From NCBI GenBank assembly GCA_922989275.2, contig OV277858.1, positions 99,868,794 through 99,932,793 on the forward strand: a stretch of 64,000 nucleotides of DNA, in the 5' to 3' direction. The notes under the pieces were generated by a model. The model worked only from the letters and a program-made list of their open reading frames with translations, ran no database searches and was not told the DNA's origin. The stretch is from Gari tellinella (lineage: Eukaryota; Mollusca; Bivalvia; Cardiida; Psammobiidae). The position numbers and the translations under genes were made by a program. Positions 33,561-43,350 of this stretch are shown piece after piece (position 1 is the first letter of the stretch; each line of letters starts with the position of its first letter).

Positions 33561-33899
33561 TTGCACTCCTTGAATCAATAATTTGTAAAGTCCTAAACCA
33601 ATGAGAGGGTTCTGCAATCACATCGCGTCCAACAAAATATGGCTAATGTCTTTAACGCTGTCTCAACAAATTGGTCTACAGCATTGGATGCGTCTTTCGA
33701 TTTTTCACTTGTCGAAATACAAAATACATCTAACAAACCGCCCAGTGCAGCAAGGGCTTAGAATTACCTTTGCTAAAAGATCTTGGTATACAGAAAGATT
33801 TGGTTTCCTTTGTACAACAATCAAACTTGAGCTGGTTTCCCGTAATGAAGTTAATATGTTTGTTAATTGACCCTGTGAGATCTGAACATACACAATCAA

Positions 33900-35230
33900 C
33901 GCATTATATTTCGTGTTCTGTTAATTCGTATTAGATGGTTTTCATATGGAAAGAGAAAAGGCTGCATGGACCACATCGAATGCATTTCATGGAAAATATT
34001 TTACATTTACAATTTATTGTTTATTTACTATTAGTTAAAATGAAGAAACAGTAAAGTCTTGAAAACATTGCGATTGCTATGTATGACAAGCCATTAGATA
34101 AGTTGTATTTAATGCAATTATTGTGTTGGACTGGACGTGTTTGCCTGATAGTGGAAAAAACCTTACTTCGCAATTCCTACAAGCCAAGCAGCTTTGTTTA
34201 AACACACGAAATTATTTGCATACTAAATAGCTTGTGTTTTGTGGCATTACGCAAAATAATATATGTGTCCAGTAGAGTGTGAATGAAGGAAATATATTGC
34301 TGATACATTAGACTAGGCTGCTATTTATTAGATATACATATACATATAGTTGCGAAGATTAAGCGTATGCGCTAAAGAAAACTGATTGCAGTGACATATG
34401 CCTGTATTTTCGATGTTGCCGCTTTTGTTCAGATTAATAAATTTGTGAATATGACAATGAATATATACACACATCATTAGCAATAATACAACAACAAACA
34501 TGATTTACTACTTTACTATTCATAAACCATATATATAATATACAATGTATATGTATTTGCCAAAAGTAAGTCAATACCCAATTAAACAAGTTCTTTAATA
34601 AATATACAATCACAAAATTAGTGATTTTAACACTACCTTTGACTCCGAAAGTTTGACTAATGGTCATGTATGAGAAAATTTAAGAAACGAAATTAATCAT
34701 TAGTGCAAAAGGTAAAGGTCATCTTAAAGCAAACACGTTTCTTTTTCAAACATTGGTCATTATGCATTAAAGTAAGCTTCAAATCAATTAAAAAATTTCT
34801 TGATTACCTTGCCAAGGCTTAAAAACATATATTTCAACACCAAAAGTATAAAATTTGGTCATACATGTCAAATGTTAGAAGAGAAATGGTATATGAGAAC
34901 CGAAAACGGCGGCCATCTTGAAAAATGGCGGCCATTTTGAATGTTTACGGTGCAAAAGGGCTTTTTGTTGAAAGAAAGGCCATATCAGTATATTATGTAA
35001 ACCTACTTTGATGATTGTATATCAAGTTTATGATTTTTTCTCTAATGTGCCCAGCTATTATAGCAGAAATGAACAGAATACGTGATTTACTGGCTTATTT
35101 TAAGAGTTATCGCCCTTGTTTGTGACTTATAATTGTTTTTTTCTGTCACGAAAATTCTATTTCTAGATTTTTCGACCAATTATACATTCAATAAATTAAA
35201 GTTTTTTAGGTTATCTATGAGTGATTGCAA
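33900..35230. other. Element interior, nothing recognised
   Basis: AT-rich stretch between the coding remnant and the right tandem repeats. No domain or RNA is seen. GGCGGCCATCTTGAAAAATG followed by GGCGGCCATTTTGAA at 34909-34940 is a short duplication. Confidence 0.5.
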
Positions 35231-35239
35231 ATAGCATAA

Positions 35240-35815
35240 CAATTCATTATCATAATTCCTATTACAAGGAGATATGGAACAGAAAAAACAGAGTTATTGC
35301 CCCTGGAATAGAGCATTGACTGTAATTTTTACTTTTATTTGCATATTGAATCGTTGCTTTATGTCAAAGGTGTAAAGAAACATACAAAAGTTTGATGTTA
35401 TAAGAAAACAGTCAAAAAATAACGAAAACAAATTCCCATAAAAAATAAAATAGAAAGAGAAAAATCAGAGTTATTGCCCCTGGAAAAGGGCATTGGCTGT
35501 AATATTTACTTTCATTTGCATTTAGAATTGTTACTTTATGTCAAAGGTGTAAAGAAACATATAAATAATTTGATGTTATAAGAACACAGACAAAAATAAC
35601 GAAAGAATAACTATAAAAAATATAAAAAAGAATGAGGAAAATCAGAGTTATTGCCCCTGGAAAAGGACATTGACAGTAATATTTTACTTTTTTGATAATA
35701 TTTAGCAAGTACAGACATTTGTGAACTAATTGTAACCAGTAATAGCTCATTTGATATATTTGAAATGTAAATAAAGTTAGGTTTATATTATGGTATGCAA
35801 AAATCTGCACCCAAT
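35240..35815 (-). repeat. Right subterminal tandem repeat of the 5.66-kb element
   Basis: Three inverse units with TTATTGCCCCTGGAA near 35291, 35471 and 35650. The outer units are very close to the outer left units, while the left arm holds additional copies. Confidence 0.85.
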
Positions 35816-36473
35816 GACCTTTGACCTATTTCTGACCTTAATACGCGCCTAAGAACTTTACATCCCCCCTAGAATTGTTCGTATACATATGCTGAATATA
35901 AATCAAGTGGATGTTGCCCGTCTACACGACATGCCATGAGACCCATTTTCCAGAGCCTTATTTTCGATCCGTAGGCAGACTATTAGTGGTTTTACTGTAA
36001 TAGGTGTTAAAGACAAAGGAAGATGCCAGTCAAAAATAAAGCTCTTTAGGATCTTTCTGTTTTGTTGTCACATTACTTGAAGCTGTCAACCTGTCTTTTA
36101 CACGATTAATGAGCTTTCGATTTAGTGGTCCTTTTGGATAGGTTTTAATGTATATTCATTGAGCCCAAGCGACGAGTGTACTCGTCAAATACAGACATTG
36201 TACATAATAAAGAGTACCTTTGTCCTATACAAACAACGAAAATCTAGAAGGTTCCTAGAGTGATAGTTTCTTTGTTAAATGAAATAAACGTTATGAAGCA
36301 GTTCCGATTGGGGACCCAATTTCGGCCGGAGTTGAATACCTTACACTATTTTGTAGGTCTGTAGAAGGGGACGGGACTAGAGAGAGATAAAGCATGTGAC
36401 GAGCACAAATTTGTGATTCTCATCAGGCTCGAAACTGTTTGCGAATGTCTTCTTTTGAGGACGATTGGTAAAT

Positions 36474-36780
36474 CGATGGCCCAGTGGGACCGCCTCGATG
36501 GCCCAGTGGTAGAGCGTCCGCTTTCGAGGCGGGAGGTTGTGGGTTCGATCCGCGGCCGGGTCATACCAAAGACCGTATAAAAACGGTACTAATAGCTCCC
36601 TTGCCTGGCGCTCGGAATTGTAAGGGTAGTGCTAGGAAGGTAAATGTAATGCCCAGGTAAGTATGCATGTTAATGGATACCTTGTTTGTCGCAATAAAAG
36701 CTCTACAGCGCTTATGTTGATTGTTTACCATATGCGACGTTAAATAAAGCTTGTCTTTGCCTTTTTGCCTTTGCCTTTTT
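36474..36780 (+). mobile_element. SINE with tRNA-Arg-like head and conserved central domain
   Basis: A-box TGGCCCAGTGGTAGAGCGTC, an anticodon loop TTTCGAG (TCG, arginine-like) and B-box GGTTCGATCC form the head. The central part ACCAAAGACCGTATAAAAAC and GGTACTAATAGCTCCC matches what I recall of the widespread metazoan/mollusc SINE central domain (Nin- or Meta-like; naming uncertain). The tail is repeated TTTGCC. CGATGGCCCAGTGG occurs twice (36474 and 36495), a partial duplication of the promoter. Confidence 0.82.
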
Positions 36781-36897
36781 ATCTAAAGTTATGAAAATGT
36801 CGACAAGTTGTTGACAACTGTCTTTTTTTCTACATTTTTTGTGTCGGGTGTATTTCGTTTTATTTAAAATCGAAAGAATGTTTTTACCAATGTTAAG
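36781..36897. other. Unassigned
   Basis: AT-rich DNA between the SINE and the next family C copy. Confidence 0.4.
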
Positions 36898-37105
36898 TGT
36901 TAATCATTCGCTCCTTTTATTTCCAAATTCTTATTAAGTCTAGTTCATTTTTGAATACTTTGGGTTGAGTTTGACAATGCATTGCAAAATGGCAAACAAT
37001 ATAGACCTTGACCAGAGGGCTCCTGCAGGAGCCCTCTAATCATGGTCTACATTGGCAGTGTATAGGACAAGTGTACTCTTCACATAGATTAATTGTGTTT
37101 AAGCC
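36898..37105 (+). mobile_element. Family C MITE
   Basis: Order of landmarks: TTAATCATTCGCTCC, AAGTCTAGTTCATTTTTG, hairpin 36990-37053 (TAGACCTTGACCAGAGGGCT, CCTGCAGG centre, AGCCCTCTAATCATGGTCTA), GGACAAGTGTACTCTTCAC. Confidence 0.8.
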
Positions 37106-37300
37106 TTTACCCCATAAATACGCCTTTTAACGCTTTATTCCTCCATGAAAGGAAATAGTTCCGATTTATACTGTAATGGATTTGCATCACAAGATATAAT
37201 TTCTAAATTCTAACAGATGGTATATTCTGCTTTATATTCTACCTGCTTTATGTTTTCACCTAACTTCAAAACATAACAACAGGATATGGGATAATTGGTA
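37106..37300 (+). mobile_element. Family D MITE with collapsed hairpin
   Basis: GTTTAAGCCTTTACCCCATA start, CTCCATGAAAGGAAATAGTT, then only fragments of the class II hairpin (ATTCTGCTTTATATTCTACC TGC) and GGATATGGGATAATTGG as a worn right end. It follows the C copy with no gap. Confidence 0.65.
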
Positions 37301-37739
37301 AAATAAACATGGCGCCGTCAGCTCAAATGTCCATTTTGTCTTCCTCTGGAAGACAGCAACACTCAATAACAAAACTCGTCTTGGTGAAGCCAATGCAACG
37401 CTGTTGCATATATGGTATCGCCAATTATAGGTTTTTGTTTGGGCATTCTAAAGTACGCTCTATTAGATGCGCTAATACTGTTTAACCAAACATGCAATCC
37501 TGTAGACCATTAATAGATCCACTCCTTCAATATACAGGGTCTACACAAACACACAAGGACAAACATCAGTCCAAAGGTAGGCGACCATATGAACTCTCCT
37601 CCAATATTGATTGTTTACAAAACTATATGATGATACAAAAAAACCAACATTACAGTGGAGAAACTGTTAATCTTTCCCGTTTATGCTTACGCATGTCCAA
37701 ACGATGCGCAAACAAAACGCAAACGAAACGATAAACGCG

Positions 37740-37822
37740 TTTAGCGTTTATAAGTGGAATTTTTTCGTTTATAAGTGGATTTGTGCGTTTATAAGCGGAT
37801 TTTCCGTTTATAAATGCGTTTC
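37740..37822 (+). repeat. Minisatellite, about 20-bp unit, four copies
   Basis: Repeats of GCGTTTATAAGTGGATTTTT near 37744, 37766, 37785 and 37804 with small changes. The unit contains the same CGTTTA word found in family A subterminal regions. Confidence 0.8.
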
Positions 37823-37920
37823 AATATGTATACCTTTGTTATCATCGAGACCGATCAATTATACGAATGAAAAAACTCCGTAAGGTATTCGCTCACCAAT
37901 AAATGACATTCCACCCATGC

Positions 37921-38062
37921 TTAGTAACTCGGCGTCTGATCCGGATCGAATCATTGATTCAGACAAAAAACTTAGTGACTCGGCGGTTGATATGGATCCA
38001 AGCATTGATTCAGATCAATTGATTAGAAACTCGGCGTCTGATCTGGCTCCAATCAATGATGC
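37921..38062 (+). repeat. 51-bp tandem repeat made of half hairpins
   Basis: Three units start at 37921, 37972 and 38023, each TTAGTAACTCGGCGTCTGAT plus a GGATC/GGCTCC word and CATTGATTCAGA. CTCGGCGTCTGATC is the right arm of the class I hairpin, so only one arm was amplified. Confidence 0.82.
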
Positions 38063-38971
38063 GGTTTGAAAAATTTCTCCCTGCTATTAACCGTCTTAAT
38101 TGCATCACTTATCAGGCGGCAGTTAGTTATTTGATAAAGCGAGAAAACCCCAGTGTAGGGAGGCTTATTGCGCAACTTAGTAGGAATTATATGACAGGAA
38201 GTTACCCATGACTGCCCCTCGTACATGTGCCTAAGGGCTAAAGTGGGTACCTTTAGAGTGTTAGAATACATTGTGTCATTTAAAGAGCTATATGGATTTA
38301 TTTTTCAGAAGGTACGTGTAGAATTTAATATCTCAAATAATATCATTCGTCCGGTATATGATCTGGATCTTACAGCGCAGAAATTATCATTTATAAATCA
38401 CAAAAAGATTATTAATGACGAAAAGTAAAGCAGATGACACATATTCAGCAGCTTAACATCTGCGGGAGTTTAGGTTGAAACAAAGTGTATACATGTAACA
38501 CGTTTAAGTGAATGAAATGATGCTGAATAATTTTTTTTAAACAACTGGTAGATATTGTTCCATAACAATGTATAACGACAAGTAACTACTGTACATAGAT
38601 CAAAGTAAGCTAAGATGTATATAAAAGATGGCAAAACGCTATTTTTGCTGAAATAAGGAATAAGATATATATGGGAAAGCCTGATCGACATGGATTATCT
38701 CCCTTGCATTTATAAACGGAGTAAACGCGTTTATCACATAATTTGCGGTCTGGGAGTTGCATAAAGCGATTGTATAAATATCGTAATCCACTAGTGGAAT
38801 ATCGTTTTTTGGGCTCCGGCCTAACTTGTTCGTCCATAAGCGCTGCATGTAGCGGGGTGCCAAATGACGTCATTTACTATGACGTTAACGTAGGGTCTAC
38901 AAACTACGGCTTCAAATCAATTTAATAGGTGCTTAGACTTGTAATGTGATAAATAGAATATCACATTCGTG

Positions 38972-39084
38972 TTCATTATTTATCATTTTTAATAAACTCG
39001 TTGACTAAAATGAATATGACGCTCGCCAAGGCTCGCGTCATATTATTTTAGTCAACGAGTTTATTAAAAATGATAAATAATGAA
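38972..39084. repeat. 113-bp near-perfect palindrome
   Basis: Arms of about 50 bp (TTCATTATTTATCATTTTTA, ATAAACTCGTTGACTAAAAT, TATGACGC) meet around CTCGCCAAGGCTCG, itself related to the loop at 26658-26760. Very few mismatches. Confidence 0.88.
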
Positions 39085-39206
39085 AACTCATACAATATCC
39101 TCTATTTATATGCGCATATAAACGAATAAACGCTAAACGCATTTTAAACGCGTTTAAAACGCGTTTGAAACGCGGTAAGTGGGAAAGAATAACAGGTTCT
39201 CCACTG

Positions 39207-39422
39207 TAACCCCTTCACTGCCATGACGTCATCAAATCTAAACAATTGTCGCCTACTTCTATTTCTAAAAATCAAATTTTAAGTATTTTGACTTAAGAAA
39301 TATTGAAACGAGTGTAAAACAGTTTGGATCCTGATCAGACATCGCGTTACGCGGCGTCTGATCAGGATCCAAACTGTTTGCAAATAACTACTGTCCTCGG
39401 GGTAAGGCAGTGAAGGGGTTAA
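39207..39422. mobile_element. Family B MITE, full length
   Basis: Ends TAACCCCTTCACTGCC and GGCAGTGAAGGGGTTA. GACGTCATC and a GTCGCC/GTCGTC-type body precede the class I hairpin at 39318-39382 (GGATCCTGATCAGACATCGC arm). Its first TA is also the last TA of the preceding 1.56-kb element, so the two abut exactly. Confidence 0.9.
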
Positions 39423-39469
39423 ACATTGAAATACAGAGCATATCTAAATCCTGACGGTATGCACATCTG

Positions 39470-39682
39470 CGTACAGTTTGCCCTCCCTACAAACAGAACA
39501 AACAAAAAGACGAGTGACAAACAGTTTGAACTAAGATCAGACATCGCATTACGCGGCGTCTGATCTGGGTTCAAACTATGTGCAAATGTTACCAAAGCTT
39601 ATTAATTTCCCCTCCCTATAACAATTCCCTCCAAACAACACACAATCTTTGTCTCCGGTTGTAGTTAGGGAATACTGTATAT
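39470..39682 (-). mobile_element. Family E MITE, truncated
   Basis: CAAACAGTTTGAACTAAGAT hairpin (39514-39582), then ATTTCCCCTCCCTATAACAA, TCCCTCCAAACAACAC and the end TTAGGGAATACTGTA. Confidence 0.75.
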
Positions 39683-39754
39683 GTAAACGTATCCTGTTAC
39701 ACGATAAGTTATTACTTAAAGTCTGTTGAAAAGTAGTACGTGACAAAGTTATAC

Positions 39755-41790
39755 CGTGTATAATATGGCCGGACGAACGAATATACGGACGGACGAAATA
39801 ACGAACGGACGGGGGCACTGGGGTAAACCAGTATGCCCGACTAATCGTTACAGTGGCATAAAAACAAGCCCCCTTCAAGATACTACGTACACAATGAAAA
39901 CCATGGGGAAACAAAACATTCCAAATTTAGAAATATGTCAAAACAAAATCTCAATACGCTGCAGGTAAAAAGGTTTAACGCATCACAACACATTCGTTAT
40001 TATGCAAACTCCATGTGATATGGAAAATAATGCCTCTTACAAACATAAACACCGTGCATGTAAACCTACTGAGTTTAAGTATGCCGAACAAAACACACCA
40101 GGTAATATATATTCCTAGTTTAATTTTTCCATTTACAAACAAAACAACAACAAATAATGTTATGCTCCTCAGTTCCCTCAGCGTTACCCCTTCACTGCCA
40201 TGACGTCATCAGTTTTAAACAATTGTCGGCTGCGTTTATTTCTCAAAATAAATATTTAGGCAAATGGACTTAACTAATATCGTCATTAAGCCGAGAACAA
40301 TGATTATATGCAAACAGTTTGGATACAAGAGTAATCTAAAGACACTGAAGTGTTTGTCCGTATAGGAAATTATTTCATATGTAATAACAAACAGTGTAGA
40401 CCATGATGAGACGCAGCGTAACACGGTGTCTAATCAGGGTATACACTTTAAGCTAATGTCTACTACTTTTGCGGTTGATAGGCGTCAATAGTTAAACGTT
40501 TGATTTGAGATTATCATCTACAGGAAAGTAGAACCTGGCAAAGTATTACCATATATCAAACGGATGGATGAAAACAATTACGGACGGATGAAATAACGAA
40601 CGGACGGGCGCACTATGGTAAACCAGTTTGCCCCGACTAATAGTTGCAGTGGCAAAAAAACAAGACCCATTCAGGATACTACGTACACAATGAAAACCAT
40701 GGGGAAACAAAACATTCCAAATTCAGAAACAAATCAAACACAAAATGTTAATACGATGTGCCGGTTTTACGTATCACAACACATTCGTTATGATACAAAC
40801 TCCATGGGATATAGGAAAATAATGCCTCGTACGTAAACATCGTGCATGTACACCTACTGAGTTTAAACGTGTCGAACAAAACATAGCAGGACATTATATT
40901 CCAAATTTAATTTTTCCATTAACAAACAAAACAACAACAAATATATTGATACGCTCCTCAGTTCACTCAGCGTTACCCCTTCACTGCCATGACGTCATCA
41001 GTTTTTTAAACCATTGTCGTCTGCGTTTATTTCTCAAAATGAAACTTTCGGCAAATGGACTTAACTAATATCGTCATAAATGACAAACAGTTTGCCTTAC
41101 ACCGAGTACAATGATTATATACAAACAGTTTGGATCAAGAGTGATCTAAAGACACTGGAGTGTTTGGTCATACAGCAGATTATTTCATTTGTAATTACAA
41201 AAACGTTTGATTTGAGATTATCATCTGCAGAAAAGTAGAACCTGGCAAAGTATTACCATATATATCAAACGGATGGACAAAAAAAATGTACGGACGGATG
41301 AAATAACGGACGGACTGACGCACTGGGGTAATCGTTGCGGTGGCATAACCACAAGTCCTCTTCAGGATACTACGTGCACAATCGAACCCATGGGAAAACA
41401 AAACTATCCAAATGCAGTCACAAATCAAAAACAAAATTTCAATACGATGTGCAGGTGAAAAGGTTTGTCGTATCGCATTCGTTATTATACAAACTCCACG
41501 TGATATAGGAAAATAATGCATCTGACAATAGACATGGAAAACCCCTGCATGTACACCTACTGAGTTAACAAAACATAGCAGGACATTATATTCCAATGTT
41601 ATTTTTTCCATTCACAAACATAACAACAACACATATAATATTATGCCCAAACACACAGTTTATTCAGCGTTACCCCCTTCACTGCCATGACGTCATCAGT
41701 TTTTAAACAATTGTCGTCTGCGTGTATGTATCAAAATTAAGTTTTAGGCAAATGGACTTAACGAATATCATCATAAATGACAAACTTAGC
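39755..41790 (+). repeat. Three direct repeats of about 0.7-0.8 kb
   Basis: The block GGACGGA..GAAATAACGAACGGAC, then GATACTACGTACACAATGAA, AACCATGGGGAAACAAAACA occurs near 39775, 40575 and 41285. Each is followed about 400 bp later by CCCTTCACTGCCATGACGTC (40189, 40977, 41680), the left end of a family B sequence with decayed hairpins at 40311-40452 and 41090-41165. A local segmental duplication that has diverged. The open frames within are repeated with the block and are not genes. Confidence 0.85.
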
Positions 41791-41794
41791 ATGA

Positions 41795-41863
41795 ATATTA
41801 TTATTATTATTATTATACCAGATTTATATAGCGCTCTTTTCACACAGGGGTAGTGCGTTCAAA
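41795..41863. repeat. (ATT)n run with TATATAGCGC module, second copy
   Basis: Same order as at 31371: ATT units, TATACCAGATTTATATAGCG, CTCTTTTCACACAGG. Confidence 0.7.
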
Positions 41864-41963
41864 TCTGGGACTTCACTGTAGGCATTTGACCAGTGTACTC
41901 TTAACAGGTACACTTTTGGTAAATGACGCATATATGCGTCACTAGGGCTCAATTAGTTAAGGT
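41864..41963 (+). mobile_element. Family C MITE, right part
   Basis: TTCACTGTAGGCATTTGACC, GTGTACTCTTAACAGGTACA, GACGCATATATGCGTCACTA, GGGCTCAATTAGTTAAGG. The left half is replaced by the ATT/TATATAGCGC module. Confidence 0.72.
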
Positions 41964-42199
41964 CTATCTATGTGGATCCTGATTGGCGGCCGAGACAGTT
42001 GGCCTCTAATGAGAATGAAAACAACTTTGCAAATTCTTGAACAAGAACCCTTTGTTAAAGGGTAAACTATGAATCATTTGAAACAATACAGTTGTAGGTT
42101 GGAATAAAATAGACATAGTAGGTGATTGTTTTCGTTTGTTCTTGTACGCTCCTGATATAAGTACAGCTTCTCTTGGCGCACATACTTTGAAAGCAGAAA

Positions 42200-42402
42200 T
42201 ACAGTCGAAACTCGATAATTCGAACTCGCGTTACTTCGAACATAACTATATTTTAAAGTGTAAACGTGGCTCAGCCACGTTTAACTTTCAAATACGGGTA
42301 TGTTCGACATACGCAAGATCGACGCATTGAAATTCAACTTATGAAATACTGATACATGTACGATTGATTTAAGCAAGTTATAAGTATCGAATTTCGACTA
42401 TA
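42200..42402. mobile_element. Family H MITE (pogo-like ends)
   Basis: TA-CAGTCGAAACTCGATAATTC on the left, GTATCGAATTTCGACTA-TA on the right. A central palindrome GTAAACGTGGCTCAGCCACG with its TTTAAC flank. Only one copy here. The ends are of the CAGT type but the hairpin belongs to neither main class. Confidence 0.8.
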
Positions 42403-42656
42403 TCTATAAACAATAAAGGTTGTCTAATGCAGAAAATTCAGAAGTCAGTCAAAAAGCTTCTAAATGAGCTATTGCATTATATTTGTCACGCAATTAGCTA
42501 ACGAATTTTCCATTGGGACCAGGGTTCCGTAAAAATGAGTATTGTTGTAGTGTGTAAGAGTACACCAAGCAAGGGACACATGTAAGTTAAATTGTTTTTT
42601 CCGAATGCTTAAAACTATTGCTATGACACAAATGTACTGATTCGTGTAAGCACACA

Positions 42657-42870
42657 TTAACCCTTAGCCTGCCATGCACGACTATAACTCCATATGCAGA
42701 CAGCTTGGATCCGGATGAGACGCCGAGTAACTCGGCGTCTCATCCGGATCCAAGCTGTTTGACATTCGGACAACATTTTCAGCAATTTTGAGCAACTTTG
42801 AAGCACTTTGAAACTTGAAGCAGACGATAAATATAGCAGACGACAATTTATTTGGCGGGCTAAGGGTTAA
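42657..42870 (-). mobile_element. Family B MITE, full length (pair of 26441-26654)
   Basis: TTAACCCTTAGCCTGCC and GGCGGGCTAAGGGTTAA ends. The class I hairpin is at about 42696-42763 with the CCGGATGAGACGCCGAG variant paired on both arms. The GCAGACGATAAATATAGCAG body follows. Reverse complement of the copy at 26441. Confidence 0.93.
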
Positions 42871-42913
42871 TACTTGTTAACCCTTCACTGCTTTACTCCT
42901 AGTAAAATACTTG

Positions 42914-43163
42914 TACAGTGGAGAATCTGTTATTCTTTCCCGTTTAAACGCAAACGTACGCAAACGCAAAGCACTAAAACGTAGAAAAGAACAACTTTTA
43001 GACAATTCTGATAATTCATGTTTATCTTGGTGGCAAACAGTTTGGAGCCTGATCAGACGCCGGGTTACCCGGCGTCTGATCTGGCTCCAAACTGTTTGCA
43101 CTGCAAATAATAGTTTTAGCGTAAACGCGTTTATTGGGAAAGAATAACAGATTCTCCACTGTA
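42914..43163 (+). mobile_element. Family A MITE, intact copy
   Basis: Exact TA-flanked ends. The class I hairpin at 43033-43100 has perfect arms except the family T-T mismatch. Close to consensus. Confidence 0.95.
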
Positions 43164-43184
43164 TATACTGACATGTATTATTTA

Positions 43185-43350
43185 AAAAAGTTCGGCTCCT
43201 AATCAGACGCTGCGTAAAGCAGTATCTAATCAGGAGCCAAACTGTTTGATATTCATAACAATACATGTATTTATTACGTCAAAATACTTAGAGTTTAAAT
43301 TTGAGACTTAATAGCAGACGACAGTTACTGTTAAAACTGATGACGTCATG
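43185..43350. repeat. Class I hairpin, family B body
   Basis: AGTTCGGCTCCTAATCAGAC pairs with TCTAATCAGGAGCCAAACTG around GCGTAAAGC; followed by GAGACTTAATAGCAGACGAC. The first arm lost its outer AAACAG. Confidence 0.72.

Larger units (their letters stand above)
30317..35985. mobile_element. 5.66-kb terminal-inverted-repeat element with decayed gene
   Basis: The element spans 30320-35982 between TTA direct repeats (30317-30319, 35983-35985). The ends TAGTCTACC and GGCAGACTA begin long inverted repeats with shared CATGGCATGTCGTGTAGACG, CTAGGGGGGATGTAAAG and AGGTCAAAGGTCA. Subterminal tandem units of about 175 bp marked by CCAGGGGCAATAACTC follow, about five on the left (30633-31340) and three on the right (35290-35690). 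The interior has a minus-strand coding remnant. A 3-bp duplication fits PIF/Harbinger or Academ-like elements; assignment needs a transposase. Confidence 0.85.
30128..35999 (+). mobile_element. Inner family F MITE (F4), split by the 5.66-kb element
   Basis: TA (30128-30129), then CAGTAAAACCTCTCTATAAC, an excellent class II hairpin (about 30186-30267; CAGAAAGCTCCTAAAGGAGC core) and CTTTAGTGGTTGTTA up to 30319. The right end resumes at 35983 as TTAGTGGTTTTACTG followed by TA. Confidence 0.82.
30088..36150 (-). mobile_element. Outer family F MITE (F5), split by nested insertions
   Basis: Left part 30088-30127 (CAGTAAAACCTCTCTAGTAC). The copy resumes at 36000 with ATAGGTGTTAAAGAC, class II hairpin words (AAAGCTCTTTAGGATC, TGTCACATTACTTGAAGC) and a worn right end TAGTGGTCC...GGTTTTAATG. 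Its two parts align to one reverse-oriented F copy. Everything between is the inner F copy and its own insertion. Confidence 0.78.
37651..39208 (+). mobile_element. 1.56-kb element with family A ends
   Basis: TA duplications (37651-37652, 39207-39208) flank CAGTGGAGAAACTGTTAATC on the left and GGTTCTCCACTG on the right, matching family A tips. The subterminal regions are rich in AAACGC (37700-37750 and 39115-39180). Inside are a 20-bp minisatellite (37740-37820), a 51-bp tandem repeat (37921-38062) and a long palindrome (38972-39084). No transposase is recognised, so it is non-autonomous or very decayed. Confidence 0.85.

Noticed and set aside
39576..41611. Paralogous open frames of 112 and 138 codons in the triplicated block.
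   Set aside because: Both are reverse-strand readings of the same repeated DNA and differ by frame breaks; repetition explains the similarity.
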